This document shows positions 1-9,360 of a stretch of DNA of 64,000 nt, piece after piece. Both the position numbers and the translations under genes were made by a program. A model generated the notes under the pieces. It made no database searches, had not been told where the DNA came from, and was given only the letters and a program-made list of their open reading frames with translations. The stretch covers positions 87,662 through 151,661 of the forward strand of contig CANRAO010000003.1 in assembly GCA_947628615.1 (NCBI GenBank), given 5' to 3'. This stretch comes from an uncultured Clostridia bacterium. Lineage in GTDB: Bacteria > Bacillota > Clostridia > Oscillospirales > Ruminococcaceae. Each line of letters begins with the position of its first letter. Within the stretch, counting starts at the first letter, position 1.

Positions 1-64
1 TAGTAACTTTCTTCAAAACCGACCTCCGTTTAATAAACATCTAATAAAATGATTTTCCAAACGC

Positions 65-107
65 AAATAAATGACTGATACTATAAAAGTATAACAGTCA
101 TTTATTT
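65..107. terminator. Bidirectional hairpin terminator after ftsH
   Basis: A 13-bp perfect inverted repeat (positions 65-77 and 95-107) has an inner ATACT/AGTAT stem and A/T-rich flanks on both sides. It lies about 70 bp beyond the ftsH stop and could end transcription from either side. The rest of 1-178 shows no gene. Confidence 0.75.
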
Positions 108-178
108 ATTATATCACATATTGATTTTAATTTCAACACTTTTGAAAGCAACAATTCAAGCTAAGTTTTACCGTCATT

Positions 179-2077
179 CTATTCGCTTTCATCAGCCTTT
201 GGATCACTTTCCTCCGTATCAGATTCCTCAACGAGCTCGCCCTTCATTAGAGCCTCAAAATCATCGCCGTCGATTTTCTCATTCTTGATAAGATAGTCAG
301 CAACCTTATGCAGCTGATCAATATGCTCTCTGAGAATTTTCTCTGCATCTTTGAAGCAGCTTTCAATAATGCTCCTTATCTCACTGTCGATCTGATATGC
401 GATCTCCTCACTGTAGCGGTTTCCGTTTGTATAATCACGTCCTAAAAAGACTTCATGCTGGTCGTTTCCGTAAACTACAGGTCCGAGTTTCTCGCTGAAG
501 CCGTACCTTGTAACCATACTTCTCGCAGTTGAAGTCGCACGCTCAAGGTCGTTTGAAGCACCGGTTGAAATATCGTCTAAAATAATTTTTTCAGCAACAC
601 GCCCGCCAAGAAGAACTATAATATTCTGATACATTTCCTTCTTTGAAACGTAAGCTTTATCCTTTTCAGGTAAAGATAACGTAAATCCTCCTGCGGCACC
701 TCTGGGTATAATAGAAACCTGATGCACCTTATCCTGCCTGTCGCAATAATATGTGCAGATCGCATGACCGCCCTCGTGATAAGCCGTAAGTCTCTTCTCA
801 TTCTCGGTAACTACCTTTGAACGCTTTTCAGGTCCGGCTATTACCTTTATTGAAGCCTCCTCTAAATCCTCTCGGGTGATCGCCTTTCTGTTCTTTCTGG
901 CAGCAAGCAGACTTGCTTCATTAATAAGGTTTTCCAGGTCAGCACCAGTAAAGCCAACTGTTGTTTTTGCAATAGTCTTTAAATCTACATCGGGTGCAAG
1001 AGGTTTGTTTCTTGAGTGTACCTTTAATATCTCCTCCCTGCCCTTAACATCAGGATAGGAAACTAAAATCTGTCTGTCAAACCTTCCCGGACGGAGAAGT
1101 GCCGGATCGAGAATATCACGGCGGTTTGTTGCCGCCATAACGATAATACCCTCGTTGCCTGTAAAGCCGTCCATTTCCACAAGAAGCTGATTAAGGGTCT
1201 GCTCACGTTCATCATGACCGCCGCCCAATCCTGCTCCTCTCTGACGTCCAACAGCGTCTATTTCGTCTATGAAAATAATTGCAGGGGCGTTTTTCTTTGC
1301 CTCTGAGAATAAGTCTCTTACTCTCGACGCTCCAACTCCGACAAACATTTCAACAAAGTCAGAACCCGAAATTGAAAAGAACGGTACTCCTGCCTCTCCT
1401 GCAACAGCCCGTGCAAGCAAGGTTTTACCTGTTCCCGGAGGTCCTAACAGCAAAACTCCCTTAGGAACTCTGGCTCCTATCTCGTTGTATTTCTTAGAAT
1501 CTTTCAAGAAGTCAACGATCTCGGCAAGCTCTTCCTTTTCCTCGTCGGCGCCGGCAACGTCCTCAAAGGTAGCCTTTTTGCTTGTAACCATATGCTGCTT
1601 TGCATTGGACTTTCCAAAGCTGCCTATTTTTCCGCCGCCTCCGGCAGTTTTCATCATCATATATACGAATATTCCCATTGCTCCCAGTAATAGAAGCGTT
1701 GGTATAAGATTTATCCAGAAGCTGTTATCCTTGACCTCTTTCATATTCATTTTGAGAGGCTTATCGGGATGCGCTTTGTTATATTCTTTCTGATAGTCGT
1801 ACTGATCGTTGAAAATTCTGTTATAAAAGGCGGTAACGCTAGGTACTGTATAGGTTCTCTCCTTTGCAGAACCAATCAGCTTGTAATCAAGCTTTCCGGT
1901 TCCCAAATCAAGAGTGAACTCCGAGACCTTCAAATCATCAAAATAGCTTGTTATTGTCGAATAGTCAACCTCATCCGTCTTTGTAGTTACGTTGTTCAGC
2001 AAATACACAATTCCTGTGATTATCGCCAACGATACCAAAATGTAAATTATTATGCTCTTATTTCTGTTTTGTTTCAA
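179..2077 (-). CDS. ftsH: ATP-dependent zinc metalloprotease FtsH
   Basis: Membrane-anchored AAA+ protease that degrades misfolded membrane proteins and some short-lived regulators. The 632-aa protein has two N-terminal membrane segments (about 9-27 and 121-141) around an extracytoplasmic domain. The AAA module has Walker A GPPGTGKT (about 210), Walker [10 protein letters not shown] and the second region of homology ending RPGRFDRQI. The zinc site is HEGGH (about 433); the usual middle residue is Ala, so Gly here is a mild variant that keeps the HExxH ligands. The C-terminus is acidic. It follows tilS, as in many Firmicutes, but the usual intervening hpt gene is absent. Family assignment is certain. 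Confidence 0.98.
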   Translation of the reverse strand: MKQNRNKSIIIYILVSLAIITGIVYLLNNVTTKTDEVDYSTITSYFDDLKVSEFTLDLGTGKLDYKLIGSAKERTYTVPSVTAFYNRIFNDQYDYQKEYNKAHPDKPLKMNMKEVKDNSFWINLIPTLLLLGAMGIFVYMMMKTAGGGGKIGSFGKSNAKQHMVTSKKATFEDVAGADEEKEELAEIVDFLKDSKKYNEIGARVPKGVLLLGPPGTGKTLLARAVAGEAGVPFFSISGSDFVEMFVGVGASRVRDLFSEAKKNAPAIIFIDEIDAVGRQRGAGLGGGHDEREQTLNQLLVEMDGFTGNEGIIVMAATNRRDILDPALLRPGRFDRQILVSYPDVKGREEILKVHSRNKPLAPDVDLKTIAKTTVGFTGADLENLINEASLLAARKNRKAITREDLEEASIKVIAGPEKRSKVVTENEKRLTAYHEGGHAICTYYCDRQDKVHQVSIIPRGAAGGFTLSLPEKDKAYVSKKEMYQNIIVLLGGRVAEKIILDDISTGASNDLERATSTARSMVTRYGFSEKLGPVVYGNDQHEVFLGRDYTNGNRYSEEIAYQIDSEIRSIIESCFKDAEKILREHIDQLHKVADYLIKNEKIDGDDFEALMKGELVEESDTEESDPKADESE

Positions 2078-2097
2078 TTTGTCAACTCCATTCCGTA

Positions 2098-2195
2098 GAA
2101 ATTAGAATTAAAGAGATAAGAGATTAGAAATTTATACTCCAATTCTCTGCATCTAACGTCTACATTCTAAATTCTAACCTCTAACTCCTAATATA
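2098..2195. repeat. Degenerate TAGA/CTAA low-complexity tract
   Basis: The ftsH-tilS spacer is filled by variants of a roughly 7-nt unit (CTAATTT, CTAACGT, CTAACCT, CTAACTC on the plus strand). Similar tracts recur near 16310-16375, 20420-20485, 42065-42105 and 55980-56040. No gene or clear promoter is seen in it. Confidence 0.6.
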
Positions 2196-2214
2196 ACACT
2201 AAATTGTGATAGTT

Positions 2215-3552
2215 TTATGATATTTCAACATATAAAATGCGTTTTGTATTCTTATCTGCCGAAACACGCTCGTCTGCACCAAAGCCCTCGACATATATTA
2301 CTCCATCATCGTCGCTTAAAATAACCATCTTTTCACGCATTTCAATTGGAATATTCTCGTTAAACAGCTTTTTTAACGTCTTCGTTATACCTCTGCCAGG
2401 AAGTCTGATTTTATCTCCGCCTAAGCGGTTTCTGAGCAAAATTCTGCCTTTTATTTTATCATAATCAATATTTTTCTTTGTAAACATATTATGAATATTA
2501 GTCAATTCACTATCTCTATTTAACAGTTTTATCATAACTCTCCTGTTGAAAAAATCTTCATCTACAGTCTCATCGCTCTTAAAGCTGATTTCTTTTGAAT
2601 AAGCCTCGGTCTTTTTTATCCCTTTACTGAAAATTAGTTTTCCCGATTTAGCACTTGCGTAAACATTCATTTTAAGATTAATTTTTTTGTTCTCAAAACA
2701 AGCCTTCTTTAAATCCTCCAGCTTTGTTTGCGATACCTCAACTCCATACCTTTTTAAAAGCATTATAAGCGCTCGGTTTGAAATTGCCTCGTGCTGTGAA
2801 TTGATCATTTCAATATCATAAGTATCTCTATCTATATGTGCATTTTCAAGCAAACATTCCGTCTCGCCGTTTAAATAACTCTCGTCCAAAGAAATTGACT
2901 TTATCGTTCTGCTTATGTTTTTGTAAAAATTTCCGTTCTGACAATCGGAAATCTCAATCAGTCTTGGAATAATCAAATGCCTTATTTTATTTCTTGTATA
3001 GTCGTCCGAGTTATTTGTAGAATCTGTAACATACTCTATGCCACGCTCGCTTAGAAATTCCTCCACTTCTTCTCTTGTGCATTCAATAAGCGGACGCACA
3101 ATATTTTCTCTAATATACGGCACTCCGCAGAGACCTTTCAAAGCCGTTCCTCTTATGAGGTTTAAAAGTAATGTCTCAACGCTGTCAGAAAGAGTATGTG
3201 CTGTACAGATTTTATCTGTTCCTGCCAAAGCAAAAGACTTATATCTCAGTTCTCTTGCACCCTCCTCTATACCCAGCTTATTTCCATGGCAATACCCTTT
3301 AACGTCAACGCTCTTGATCGTCAGCGGTATACCAAGATTTTTACAAAGCTCAGTGCAGAACTGCTCGTCACGGTCGCTTTCCTCACCTCTTAGATTATGG
3401 TTAATGTGCATAGCGGAGACATTATACCCCAGTTCTTGCAGACACACCAAAAGCGCAACACTGTCTGCGCCGCCAGATAATCCAACAAGCACACTTTCAG
3501 AGAAAGAAAGCAAACTATATTTTGAAATTGTGTTTTTTACTTTATCAAGCAT
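2215..3552 (-). CDS. tilS: tRNA(Ile)-lysidine synthetase TilS
   Basis: Converts the wobble cytidine of the CAU anticodon of tRNA-Ile2 to lysidine, using ATP and lysine, so that the tRNA reads AUA and is charged with Ile. The 445-aa protein has the N-type ATP pyrophosphatase loop SGGADSVAL (about 26-34) near the N-terminus. The MHINHNLRGEESDRDE stretch, the ICTAHTLSD motif and NKIRHLIIPRL follow, as expected for TilS. The C-terminal substrate-binding domain is present (RLGGDKIRLPGRGITKTLKK). Length is normal. The gene is essential in most bacteria and lies between dnaB and ftsH on the same strand. Confidence 0.96.
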   Translation of the reverse strand: MLDKVKNTISKYSLLSFSESVLVGLSGGADSVALLVCLQELGYNVSAMHINHNLRGEESDRDEQFCTELCKNLGIPLTIKSVDVKGYCHGNKLGIEEGARELRYKSFALAGTDKICTAHTLSDSVETLLLNLIRGTALKGLCGVPYIRENIVRPLIECTREEVEEFLSERGIEYVTDSTNNSDDYTRNKIRHLIIPRLIEISDCQNGNFYKNISRTIKSISLDESYLNGETECLLENAHIDRDTYDIEMINSQHEAISNRALIMLLKRYGVEVSQTKLEDLKKACFENKKINLKMNVYASAKSGKLIFSKGIKKTEAYSKEISFKSDETVDEDFFNRRVMIKLLNRDSELTNIHNMFTKKNIDYDKIKGRILLRNRLGGDKIRLPGRGITKTLKKLFNENIPIEMREKMVILSDDDGVIYVEGFGADERVSADKNTKRILYVEIS

Positions 3553-3589
3553 AAATACCTCATTTATAAAATCTAAAAGTTTACAGTAA

Positions 3590-3693
3590 AGCCTTTTGAA
3601 AAAGGCTTGCGAGTCAAAGGAAGCAGTTTTAGCTAAAAGGTCTGGTGGACTGTTTTAAAAGAGGGGCATGCCCTGCAAGAGAGGGCTGCCCCT
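3590..3693. repeat. Hairpin repeat, second family, copy 1
   Basis: Spacer behind dnaB. It holds a GCCTTTT/AAAAGGC stem followed by a strong stem in which GGGGCATGCCCT pairs with AGGGCTGCCCC around a GCAAGAG loop. The same loop and stem, and the AAGGCTTGCG-GTCAA stretch, recur at 16395-16585, so this is a dispersed structured repeat. Confidence 0.7.
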
Positions 3694-3725
3694 ATCATTG
3701 TACACTTTCATTATCCATTTTAAAG

Positions 3726-5075
3726 CTACTGCTCTCTGATAACATCTAAACTCCTAAATAACTGATATTCTCCAAGCCAAGCGAGCTTAATAGTACCAGT
3801 CTCGCCGTGACGGTTTTTAGAAATAATACACTCTGCATCACCCTGATTTGGATTCATCTTATCGTAGTAGCCCTCTCGGTATAAGAACAATACAATATCA
3901 GCGTCCTGCTCTATAGAACCCGATTCACGCAGATCAGCAAGCAAAGGTCTGTGGTCGGTTCTGCTTTCAGGGCCGCGGGCAAGCTGTGAAAGGCATATAA
4001 CAGGAACATCAAGCTCCTTTGCCATCAGTTTTAACTGTCTTGTTATCTCTGATACCTCTGTTACACGGTTTGTATGACGATTAGGGCTTTCCATAAGCTG
4101 AAGATAGTCGATCACAACAAGACCGAGATTTCTCATACGTCTCAGCTTAGCTTTCATCTGCGGAACAGTCAATCCTGCCGAGTCGTCAATATAAATAGGA
4201 AGCTCAGACAGAGCCCTTGCACCCTCTGCAAGTTTGGTCCAGTCTTCAACCTCCAGCATACCGCTTCGGAGCGAATTGTTATTGACCAGAGATTCAGACG
4301 AAAGCATTCGAGAAACAAGCTGTTCCTTTCCCATTTCAAGTGAGAAAATAGCCACCTCCTTGTCAGAGGTTCTGCACATATTTCTCGCAACATTCAAAGC
4401 AAACGCAGATTTTCCCATTCCCGGACGAGCCGCCAGAATTATAAGGTCAGACTTATTAAGGCCTGTGGTATAGCTGTCAAGTAAATTAAAGCCCGTTTTT
4501 ACTCCTAAGAATTTGTCCTTGTCTGCACCAGAGATTTTCTGAAGCCTGTCGTATGATTCTATTATTATCTCATCTAATTTTGTTAGTCCGTCAGACGCCT
4601 TTCCTTTTCTAATATCATATATCCTCTGCTCGGCAATATCAAGCAAGTTTTCAGCGTCAACCGTACTTGCCGCTTTGTCTATAATATCCTGAGCCGTCTC
4701 AATAAGCGATCTCAGATAGAATTTGTCCTCAATAATTTTGCAGTAGCTAGCAATGTTTGAAACAGACGGAACATTTTCCATCATACCTTTAAGATATGTT
4801 CTTGCCATAACGCTTGTTTCAAACACGCCTGTTTCATAAGCCTCGTTGCCGACTGTAATAATATCAACAGTTTCATTATTGGTGAACATTCTCACCATTA
4901 TATTGAATATCTGCTTGTGTATATCATTGTAAAAACACTCGGGCTTCAACATCTCTATAACGGTCGGGAGTACCTTCTGTGCGTCAATCAACACTCCGCC
5001 GAGAACAGTCTGTTCAGCCTCTGTGCTGTATGGGATTTCTCTGCCCGTAAACTCCGGCTGAATATTCAAATCCAT
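3726..5075 (-). CDS. dnaB: Replicative DNA helicase DnaB (DnaC in Bacillus)
   Basis: Hexameric 5'-3' helicase that unwinds DNA at the fork. The open frame extends 16 codons further upstream, but the ATG at 5075 is preferred: a GGAAAGGAG ribosome site precedes it and the protein then starts MDLNIQPEFTGREIPYSTEAE, as in the family. The 449-aa protein has the N-terminal DnaB domain (AEQTVLGGVLIDAQ) and the RecA-like C-terminal domain with Walker A ARPGMGKSAF (about 215), IDYLQLM and SQLARGPESR motifs. Location downstream of rplI matches the conserved Firmicutes order. Confidence 0.97.
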   Translation of the reverse strand: MDLNIQPEFTGREIPYSTEAEQTVLGGVLIDAQKVLPTVIEMLKPECFYNDIHKQIFNIMVRMFTNNETVDIITVGNEAYETGVFETSVMARTYLKGMMENVPSVSNIASYCKIIEDKFYLRSLIETAQDIIDKAASTVDAENLLDIAEQRIYDIRKGKASDGLTKLDEIIIESYDRLQKISGADKDKFLGVKTGFNLLDSYTTGLNKSDLIILAARPGMGKSAFALNVARNMCRTSDKEVAIFSLEMGKEQLVSRMLSSESLVNNNSLRSGMLEVEDWTKLAEGARALSELPIYIDDSAGLTVPQMKAKLRRMRNLGLVVIDYLQLMESPNRHTNRVTEVSEITRQLKLMAKELDVPVICLSQLARGPESRTDHRPLLADLRESGSIEQDADIVLFLYREGYYDKMNPNQGDAECIISKNRHGETGTIKLAWLGEYQLFRSLDVIREQ

Positions 5076-5234
5076 TATAAGACGCTCCTTTCCAAATAAA
5101 TAGATGCAAGATACCAGAAGCAAGATAAACGGTTACGCCGCACTGCTAACCTTTGCTCTCAGTCTGCCTATTATTAGTCAATTAAATGTAATACTATACA
5201 CAACGGCGGACTGCAAATGTATGCCAATTTATGC

Positions 5235-5681
5235 TTATAATTCTGATACTTTTACCTTTAAAGAGAAATTTACCCCCTGCGACAGCTTTACCGTAACGGT
5301 AAAATCTCCGTAGGTTTTTATATCTCCGTTTGTGGAAATTTTTTTCTTGTCTATTTCTATTCCGTAAACCTCTTTTATCTTTTCACTTATCGTAAGCGGC
5401 GTAACCGCTCCAAACAGCCTTCCACCGTTTCCGGATTTTGCCTTTATCTCAATTGTCTTATCCTTGAGTTTTTCTGCGATTTTCTCGTTCTCGGCTTTCT
5501 CTACATCCAGCTTGTGCTGTTTTGAAGCCTTCTTGTTCTCAAGTTCGCTTAAATTCTTGGAATTTGCCTCGCACGCAAGTCCTTTAACAAATAGATAGTT
5601 TCTTGCATATCCGTCGGCAACATTCAAAATGTCTCCTGCTTTGCCTGAGCCTTTTACATCCTTTAATAAAATTACCTTCAT
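5235..5681 (-). CDS. rplI: 50S ribosomal protein L9
   Basis: L9 binds 23S rRNA at the base of the L1 stalk. The 148-aa protein begins [18 protein letters not shown] and continues with the signature GYARNYL, a long lysine-rich connecting helix, and a C-terminal domain ([16 protein letters not shown]). Length is typical. The spacer to dnaB (5076-5234) has no gene and carries a fragment of the palindromic repeat (ACGGCGGACTGC near 5202). The neighbouring gdpP-type gene, normally adjacent, is displaced by the small-gene cluster at 5750-6733. Confidence 0.97.
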   Translation of the reverse strand: MKVILLKDVKGSGKAGDILNVADGYARNYLFVKGLACEANSKNLSELENKKASKQHKLDVEKAENEKIAEKLKDKTIEIKAKSGNGGRLFGAVTPLTISEKIKEVYGIEIDKKKISTNGDIKTYGDFTVTVKLSQGVNFSLKVKVSEL

Positions 5682-5749
5682 ATATATTATGCTCCTTTAG
5701 CTGTTATTGTGGAAATAATTCCGCCATTGTTCATAATTAAGATCAAAAT

Positions 5750-5953
5750 TTATTCATTATTATCCTTTTCATTGTCCCTTTGTATGGTCTCATCAACCGC
5801 TCTGTTTAAAAACTTGTTCAGAGAACCGTCGTGCTTTTTTGCGTGATTAGAAATGCTTTCCCTCTTACCTTTAGGAACACGCATATTAATATTATCATAA
5901 TGATTCTTATTATATTTATTAATTGCTCTTTTCTGAGCCTTACTAATTGCCAT
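5750..5953 (-). CDS. Small ribbon-helix-helix-like protein, locus A copy 3
   Basis: A 67-aa basic protein, last of three tandem paralogues. The layout is an N-terminal lysine/arginine stretch (KAQKRAINKYNKNHYD), a short beta-like segment (NINMRVPKG), then two predicted helices (KRESISNHAKKHD and SLNKFLNRAVDETIQRD). This beta-helix-helix plan resembles Arc/MetJ ribbon-helix-helix DNA-binding proteins; that is inference from pattern. The gap to the upstream copy is 2 bp, so the ribosome site (AAGGAAG) lies inside the end of that gene. Exact function is unknown. Confidence 0.8.
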   Translation of the reverse strand: MAISKAQKRAINKYNKNHYDNINMRVPKGKRESISNHAKKHDGSLNKFLNRAVDETIQRDNEKDNNE

Positions 5954-5955
5954 AT

Positions 5956-6153
5956 TTATTCTTCCTTTTCCTTATCTCTTTCCATAGTTTCACTGATTGC
6001 CCGATTAAAAAATTTATTCAATGAGCCGTCATGTTTATTTACATGAGCAACAATATTTTCCTTTTCTCCTTTGAGAACTCTAAAATTAATATTATCATAG
6101 TGGTTTTTATCATATTTCGCATTAGCTCTTAACTTAGCTTCACTGGCTGGCAT
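5956..6153 (-). CDS. Small ribbon-helix-helix-like protein, locus A copy 2
   Basis: A 65-aa paralogue of the genes on both sides. It shares KNHYDNINFRV, DGSLNKFFNRA and ETMERDKEKEE with them. It differs in having LKG rather than PKG after the beta-like segment, and an HVNKHD turn. It is separated by 2 bp from each neighbour, which suggests one translationally coupled message. Divergence between the three copies suggests old duplication with retained fold. DNA binding is inferred, not shown. Confidence 0.8.
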   Translation of the reverse strand: MPASEAKLRANAKYDKNHYDNINFRVLKGEKENIVAHVNKHDGSLNKFFNRAISETMERDKEKEE

Positions 6154-6155
6154 GT

Positions 6156-6353
6156 TTATTTATCCTTTCCGTTATCTTTCTCAATAGTTTCGTCTACTGC
6201 CCGTTTAAGAAATTTATTTAATGTTCCATCATACTTTTTTGCATGAACAACAATTTTTTCTTTTATACCTTTAGGAACTCTAATATGAAAAAGATCATAG
6301 TGATTTTTATTATACTTTTGCGTTGCTCTTTTCTGAGCTTTACTAACTGACAT
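6156..6353 (-). CDS. Small ribbon-helix-helix-like protein, locus A copy 1
   Basis: First gene of the three-gene cluster, 65 aa, starting MSVSKAQKRATQKYNKNHYD. The candidate beta strand is LFHIRVPKG and the helices are KEKIVVHAKKYD and TLNKFLKRAVDETIEKD. It is read from the promoter at 6387-6415 and faces the acidic small gene at 6518-6733 across a 164-bp divergent region. By analogy with divergent repressor pairs it may bind that region; this is inference. Confidence 0.82.
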   Translation of the reverse strand: MSVSKAQKRATQKYNKNHYDLFHIRVPKGIKEKIVVHAKKYDGTLNKFLKRAVDETIEKDNGKDK

Positions 6354-6386
6354 ATTGTATCACCTTATATAATTTAACTATTTTTC

Positions 6387-6415
6387 AATATACCATATTT
6401 GTATAAAATAGTCAA
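6387..6415 (-). promoter_or_regulatory. Promoter of locus A RHH-like genes
   Basis: On the minus strand, TTGACT-N17-TATATT. The spacer contains TATACAAATATG directly before the base preceding the -10. The same box in the same place occurs in the promoter at 36696-36724 of the locus B RHH-like genes, which suggests a shared operator. Confidence 0.75.
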
Positions 6416-6457
6416 TATTAATAGATATTTAAGCTTTGTATTTGTTTATTTTGTCCA

Positions 6458-6486
6458 TTGCTTATACAACGGTTATATTATATAAT
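6458..6486 (+). promoter_or_regulatory. Promoter of the locus A acidic gene
   Basis: TTGCTT-N17-TATAAT, 32 bp upstream of the ATG at 6518, with AAAGGAG at 6503-6509 as the ribosome site. It diverges from the promoter at 6387-6415. Confidence 0.75.
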
Positions 6487-6517
6487 GTAAACATATCAAA
6501 TAAAAGGAGTGAAATCA

Positions 6518-6733
6518 ATGAAAAAAATAAATACAGAAAAACTAATATCTGATATAGAAGATATAAATTATAATTCTGAAACACTTGCAGGTCTATCATC
6601 TGTCCTCTTAGCTTTTTTCGAAACCTCATATGAAGATGAAAATTTAATGAAAGTGTTTATAATCTTATTAGATGAAGCGTATAAAATGCAGGATAAATGT
6701 AAATCACTGCTGAAATTTGCTATGGATAATTAA
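6518..6733 (+). CDS. Small acidic A-x-L-S-S protein, locus A
   Basis: A 71-aa acidic, probably all-helical protein. An in-frame GTG lies 9 nt upstream, but the ATG is correctly spaced from AAAGGAG. Its core LAGLSSVLLAFFETSYEDE and later AYKMQDKCKSLL align with the proteins at 36828-37085, 37069-37299 and 16616-16846: an A-x-L-S-S motif, a helix, an acidic D/E turn, then a helix with a conserved Lys/Gln-Asp-Lys-Cys region. I do not recognise the family. It always faces genes for tiny DNA-binding-like proteins, so a partner or antagonist role is possible. Confidence 0.78.
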   Translation: MKKINTEKLISDIEDINYNSETLAGLSSVLLAFFETSYEDENLMKVFIILLDEAYKMQDKCKSLLKFAMDN

Positions 6734-6779
6734 CCATTAACCATTGTCCATTATCCATTGTCAATTGTCAATTATTCCG

Positions 6780-6975
6780 ACCCGCCGTTTCTCAAACCAT
6801 AACATTTATCAGTCTATTCAAAGGCGGCAGAGCCTCCAGTGGCTCACTGGTGCAACGTCACCGATTAGAGGCAAGAACTTTCCTTTTCCACAAAGTACTA
6901 GCCTGCCGTTTATCAAAAGATAAACATTAATCAACCTTCCCAAAGGCAGCAGAGGATGCAACGTCACCGTTGCTC
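6780..6975 (-). repeat. Modular palindromic repeat, two units
   Basis: Two adjacent units, each with a CCGCCGTT or CTGCCGTT end, an AT-rich middle with AACATT-ATCA, and AAAGGCGGCAG or AAAGGCAGCAG. They end in different hairpin modules: CCAGTGGCTCACTGG and GCAACGTCACCGTTGC. The second unit overlaps the end of the minus-strand phosphodiesterase gene and supplies its TGA stop. Confidence 0.8.
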
Positions 6976-8934
6976 CATATAGTACTTGTCAATAGCCCCT
7001 TTCAGCTTTTGCGTTGCCTCATCAAGACCTACTTCAAGCTGACCGCCAGCCATTGTCTGATGACCGCCGCCGCCGAGAGACTCCATAACCACCTGAACAT
7101 TCATCTCTCCTATAGAGCGAGCGGAAATAGAGGTCTTGCCATTGTCTGCATAGACAACAAACGACGCCTTTATTCCCTCAATGTACAGTAATTCGTCTGC
7201 CGCCTGCGGAGCGGCTATTCTTATGGTATCGCTGTTCTCGTCGTCGGTAATTGTAATTGCACAGTTTTTGTACATTACCGCATTTGTAATAAGATCAGTC
7301 TTTTTCTTGTATAATTCAAACGAAGTGGAAAACATAGATTTAACTGTAACCGTATCAGCACCGGCTTTTCTAAGGTAAGCCGCCGCCTCAAAGGTTCTCA
7401 CGCCTGTTCTCATAACAAAGTTCTTTGTATCGAGCATTATTCCCGAAAGCAGACATTCCGCAATACTCGGAGATAGCTTGATATTATCTCCGAAATACTG
7501 TACAAGCTCGGTCACCATCTCCGATGCCGAAGAGGCATACGGCTCGTGAAAGAAAACAAGAGAATTGTCAATAGACTTCACCATTCTTCTATGATGGTCT
7601 ATTACAATTACCTTTTCAAACATCTTATAAAATTCAACGCTGTCGAGAATATCAGGATTGTGAGTGTCAACGATTATAAGCGTGGAGTTGTCCGTTTTCA
7701 TCGACATTGCAAGCTCAGGCGGAATAAAAAAGGTTTCGTTCTCATTTTTGTTGACGTGGTCGATCAGAACTCCCGAAAGGTTTTCCTCTGGGTCTACGAC
7801 AACATACGACTTCTTTCCTATCTGACGCATAAGCGAACAAACTCCGGTGGCAGCGCCTACGCTATCGAGATCTGCAAGCCTGTGACCCATAACAAAAACT
7901 GTATCTAACGCTTTGACGCTCTCTTTGATAGCGTTTGCGATAATTCTCGTCTTTATCTTTGTTCTCTTTTCAACGCCTTTTGATACTCCGCCAAAGAATT
8001 CAAAACCGTTGTCAGTTTTAACAGCCGCCTGATCTCCGCCTCGTCCCAAGCACATATCAAGCGCCTGTCTTGCATAAATTTCACTTTCATGAAGCGTTTT
8101 TGCACCATGTCCCACGCCGATAGAAAGCGTTACTGTCTGTCTTTCGCCAATATTTATTTTTCTTGCCTTATCCAGAATTTCAAATCTATCTGCAATAATT
8201 TTTAAAAGATGTCTCTCCTCAAGAACAATAAAAAATCTGTTATTTGCAATTTTTTTAGTAACTCCCGTTGTTCCATCGATAAAGTTCTCGACTAACTTTT
8301 CAATCTCGACTAAAATATGAGCTTTCTCGCTCTCTCTTGCATTTTCTAGCAGATCCTCATAGTCGTCGACTGAAATTATCATAACCGACGGTCTTGACTG
8401 CCTGTACTCATAATCCAAATTTACATAATCCGTCTCATTTTTGAAATAGATCATAGTCAGACCTGTATCATTCGTTTCAGGCTTCACCGCCATAGCACGG
8501 TAATACCTGCCCTTATATGTAACAAGCGTACCCTTCTTTGTAAACAGCTTATTGAAATTAATATCCATAAGCTCATCGAGTTTTACGCCAAATGCTTCCT
8601 TTTCCTTATATACCTCTTTATCAAATCGTGAATTTATCCAAACGATAACGTTGTTCTCATCAATAATAAACGCTGGTGCAGGAAAATTATAAAGAGTCTC
8701 ACGCTGAGTAAGCGAAATATCCTTTGACATTCTGCCAATATATTTTATTCTGCCTATATAGAAAAGCACCAGCTCTACCGTCATAACGACAAAGCCTACG
8801 GCAGATAACACAAGCAGCACCGTGCCAAGACCTTTGTAGTCAGTCGATCGGCGTATAAACCACGACGAGAAAAAGCCTGAAGCACCGAGTATTAAATACG
8901 ACGCTATAAAAAACGGAGACAGTCTGTTTTTCAT
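6964..8934 (-). CDS. gdpP: Cyclic-di-AMP phosphodiesterase, GdpP/YybT type
   Basis: Membrane-bound DHH-DHHA1 phosphodiesterase, expected to hydrolyse c-di-AMP to pApA. The 656-aa protein has two N-terminal membrane segments, a PAS-like domain (FIIDENNVIVWINSRFD), a degenerate GGDEF domain, then DHH motifs: GHRLADLDSVGA (about 348; the family usually has D-x-D), VDTH, IDHH (about 445) and GGGGHQ (about 621). Met-Glu-Gln-Arg-stop at the C-terminus is read out of a dispersed repeat. In many Firmicutes this gene is directly followed by rplI; here the locus A small genes lie between. A promoter, TTGACA-N17-TAAAAT, is at 9004-9032. Confidence 0.93.
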   Translation of the reverse strand: MKNRLSPFFIASYLILGASGFFSSWFIRRSTDYKGLGTVLLVLSAVGFVVMTVELVLFYIGRIKYIGRMSKDISLTQRETLYNFPAPAFIIDENNVIVWINSRFDKEVYKEKEAFGVKLDELMDINFNKLFTKKGTLVTYKGRYYRAMAVKPETNDTGLTMIYFKNETDYVNLDYEYRQSRPSVMIISVDDYEDLLENARESEKAHILVEIEKLVENFIDGTTGVTKKIANNRFFIVLEERHLLKIIADRFEILDKARKINIGERQTVTLSIGVGHGAKTLHESEIYARQALDMCLGRGGDQAAVKTDNGFEFFGGVSKGVEKRTKIKTRIIANAIKESVKALDTVFVMGHRLADLDSVGAATGVCSLMRQIGKKSYVVVDPEENLSGVLIDHVNKNENETFFIPPELAMSMKTDNSTLIIVDTHNPDILDSVEFYKMFEKVIVIDHHRRMVKSIDNSLVFFHEPYASSASEMVTELVQYFGDNIKLSPSIAECLLSGIMLDTKNFVMRTGVRTFEAAAYLRKAGADTVTVKSMFSTSFELYKKKTDLITNAVMYKNCAITITDDENSDTIRIAAPQAADELLYIEGIKASFVVYADNGKTSISARSIGEMNVQVVMESLGGGGHQTMAGGQLEVGLDEATQKLKGAIDKYYMEQR

Positions 8935-9003
8935 AATCGGCTATGCTCCCAAAAGGGAACATCCCTCCTTACATAAATTTGATAAAATATTTTAACTGAT
9001 ACT

Positions 9004-9032
9004 ATTTTATAGCATTTTATACTTGTTGTCAA
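9004..9032 (-). promoter_or_regulatory. Promoter of the c-di-AMP phosphodiesterase gene
   Basis: Minus-strand TTGACA-N17-TAAAAT, 70 bp upstream of the start codon. The -35 is embedded in a TTGTCAATTATCCATTG-type low-complexity tract. Confidence 0.65.
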
Positions 9033-9059
9033 TTATCCATTGTCAATATCAATTGTAAA

Positions 9060-9360
9060 TAATAAATTCTTCCGTATGCTGACTGCTACATTCAAAAGCG
9101 GACAGCGTGCAGGGCTCAGCCTTGCTGGCTCGGCAGCTTGATTTAAAACTTTTAGTACTATGTTCAGCCCGCCGTTGCGCAAACTATAACATTTATCAGT
9201 CTATTCAAAGGCAGCACTGCGTGCAGGGCTCAGCCTTGCTCTTGTCTCTTGCTTCTAAATTTCTTGCCTCTAAGTACTAGCCTGCCGTTTATCAAAAGAT
9301 AAACATTAATCAAACTGCCCAAAGGCAGCAGAGCCACCGGAGGTTCTCCGGTTATGCTTC
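9060..9360 (-). repeat. Cluster of palindromic repeat units and TTGC tract
   Basis: This non-coding stretch holds at least three units: one near 9075-9140, one at 9170-9230 with CCGCCGTTGCG and AAAGGCAGCACTGCGTGCAGGG, and one at 9290-9355 ending in the ACCGGAGGTTCTCCGGT hairpin. A TCTTGCTTCTAAATTTCTTGCCTC tract lies at 9240-9275. The last hairpin begins at the stop codon of the RNase J gene. Confidence 0.75.

Noticed and set aside
1269..1793. 174-codon frame antisense to ftsH
   Set aside because: Shadow of the strongly conserved FtsH AAA domain; no ribosome site.
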